Shown one piece after another: positions 63,648 through 64,000 of a stretch of DNA of 64,000 nucleotides. The DNA comes from Martinezella rhizogenes. GTDB taxonomy: Bacteria > Pseudomonadota > Alphaproteobacteria > Rhizobiales > Rhizobiaceae. The position numbers and the translations under genes are program-made. The notes beneath the pieces were generated by a model. The model was not told the DNA's origin. It was given only the letters and a program-made list of their open reading frames with translations, and made no database searches. Each line of letters starts with the position of its first letter. The stretch's first letter is position 1. The stretch is from assembly GCF_027460065.1 (NCBI RefSeq), contig NZ_JAPYZZ010000005.1, positions 62,001 through 126,000 on the forward strand, written 5' to 3'.

Positions 63648-64000
63648 ATGAGTCTTGAGGGCCTTTCCATCAATTTCGCCACCGTGCGCCAGGGCGGCGC
63701 TTTTGGCGCCATCGTTGATGCCTGCCTTGCCCATGGCATCACCGCCATTTCGCCCTGGCGCGAACAGGTGCACGGCGTCGGGCTCGCGGAAGCCGCCCGC
63801 ATTGTCGAACAGAACGGCCTGCGCCTCAGCGGCCATTGCCGCGGCGGCTTTTTCCCCGCCCCCGATGCGGAAGGCCGCCGCCGCGCCATCGAGGATAATA
63901 AACGCGCCGTCGATGAAGCGGCCGCCATGAAGGCCGATTGCCTCGTGCTTGTTGTCGGTGGCCTGCCCGCCGGCTCCCGCGATCTGAAAGGCGCGCGGCA
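63648..64000 (+). CDS. Sugar phosphate isomerase/epimerase-like TIM barrel, cut by window end
   Basis: The frame from ATG 63648 stays open to the end of the window (~117 residues visible). It reads MSLEGLSINFATVRQGGAFG..., then CLAHGITAISPWREQVHGVGLAEAARIVEQNGLRLSGHCRGGFFPAPD, a xylose-isomerase-like barrel start. It follows the DUF993 gene with a GGGGAGA site. It is the second such barrel in the locus. The C-terminal part is not in view. Confidence 0.8.
   Translation, partial: MSLEGLSINFATVRQGGAFGAIVDACLAHGITAISPWREQVHGVGLAEAARIVEQNGLRLSGHCRGGFFPAPDAEGRRRAIEDNKRAVDEAAAMKADCLVLVVGGLPAGSRDLKGAR

Noticed and set aside
1-64000. tRNA, rRNA, CRISPR arrays, insertion sequences, prophage
   Set aside because: None was recognised by reading: no spacer-repeat pattern, transposase or integrase reading frame, or tRNA-like cloverleaf end was noticed. 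A tRNAscan, IS database or CRISPR search could still find a missed short element.

Overview
The window is high-GC DNA densely packed with genes and has the style of a Rhizobiales genome, most likely an Agrobacterium/Rhizobium-type secondary chromosome. The signs are many ABC solute importers with their catabolic genes, a ugpBAEC set, an AmpC with a divergent LysR regulator, a soluble PAS-PAS chemoreceptor and rhizobial-style intergenic palindromes. Species is inferred from gene content only. No rRNA, tRNA, CRISPR, insertion sequence or prophage was seen.

Layout. 1-1240: 3' end of an MFS exporter and a cytochrome b561. 1329-7913: a Pls/PosA-type single-module NRPS read leftward, a YgeA-like amino-acid racemase, and an SDR with a divergent TetR regulator. 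8013-8593: a VapBC toxin-antitoxin pair. 8643-15152: uracil/xanthine permease, diguanylate cyclase, ampC/LysR pair, chromate transporter. 15336-20939: an unfamiliar leftward cassette (two long coiled-coil proteins with central hydrophobic hairpins, a papain-like protease and a small unknown protein) next to a divergent putative wHTH regulator whose 5' end is unclear. 20987-25208: an ECF sigma / anti-sigma / metal-resistance-like protein / DUF1800 / DUF1501 operon. 25358-30485: a polyamine-type ABC importer with a hydantoin/Asp racemase. 30712-37996: DnaQ-like exonuclease, unknown protein, BamE-like lipoprotein, lytic transglycosylase, chemoreceptor, ICMT-like methyltransferase and a VOC protein.

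38257-42619: ugpBAEC for glycerol-3-phosphate. 42692-49460: a GH51 arabinofuranosidase with its own ABC importer and an ArsR-type regulator, which together look like an arabino-oligosaccharide uptake and cleavage unit. 49654-64000: a large, poorly described carbohydrate locus. It has an orphan solute-binding protein, a LacI regulator, a DUF2264 protein, a 2-hydroxyacid dehydrogenase, a TIM-barrel isomerase/epimerase, a complete ABC importer, a TetR regulator, a Gfo/Idh/MocA oxidoreductase, a DUF993 aldolase-like protein and a second TIM-barrel protein cut by the window end. A 14-bp palindrome occurs both in the importer/TetR promoter region and in front of the Gfo/Idh operon, tying these parts into one probable regulon.

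The strongest candidates for undescribed biology are the coiled-coil/protease cassette (15336-19508) and the sugar locus (49654-64000). A recurring non-coding feature is a strong hairpin between the binding-protein gene and the next permease gene in three of the four ABC operons.
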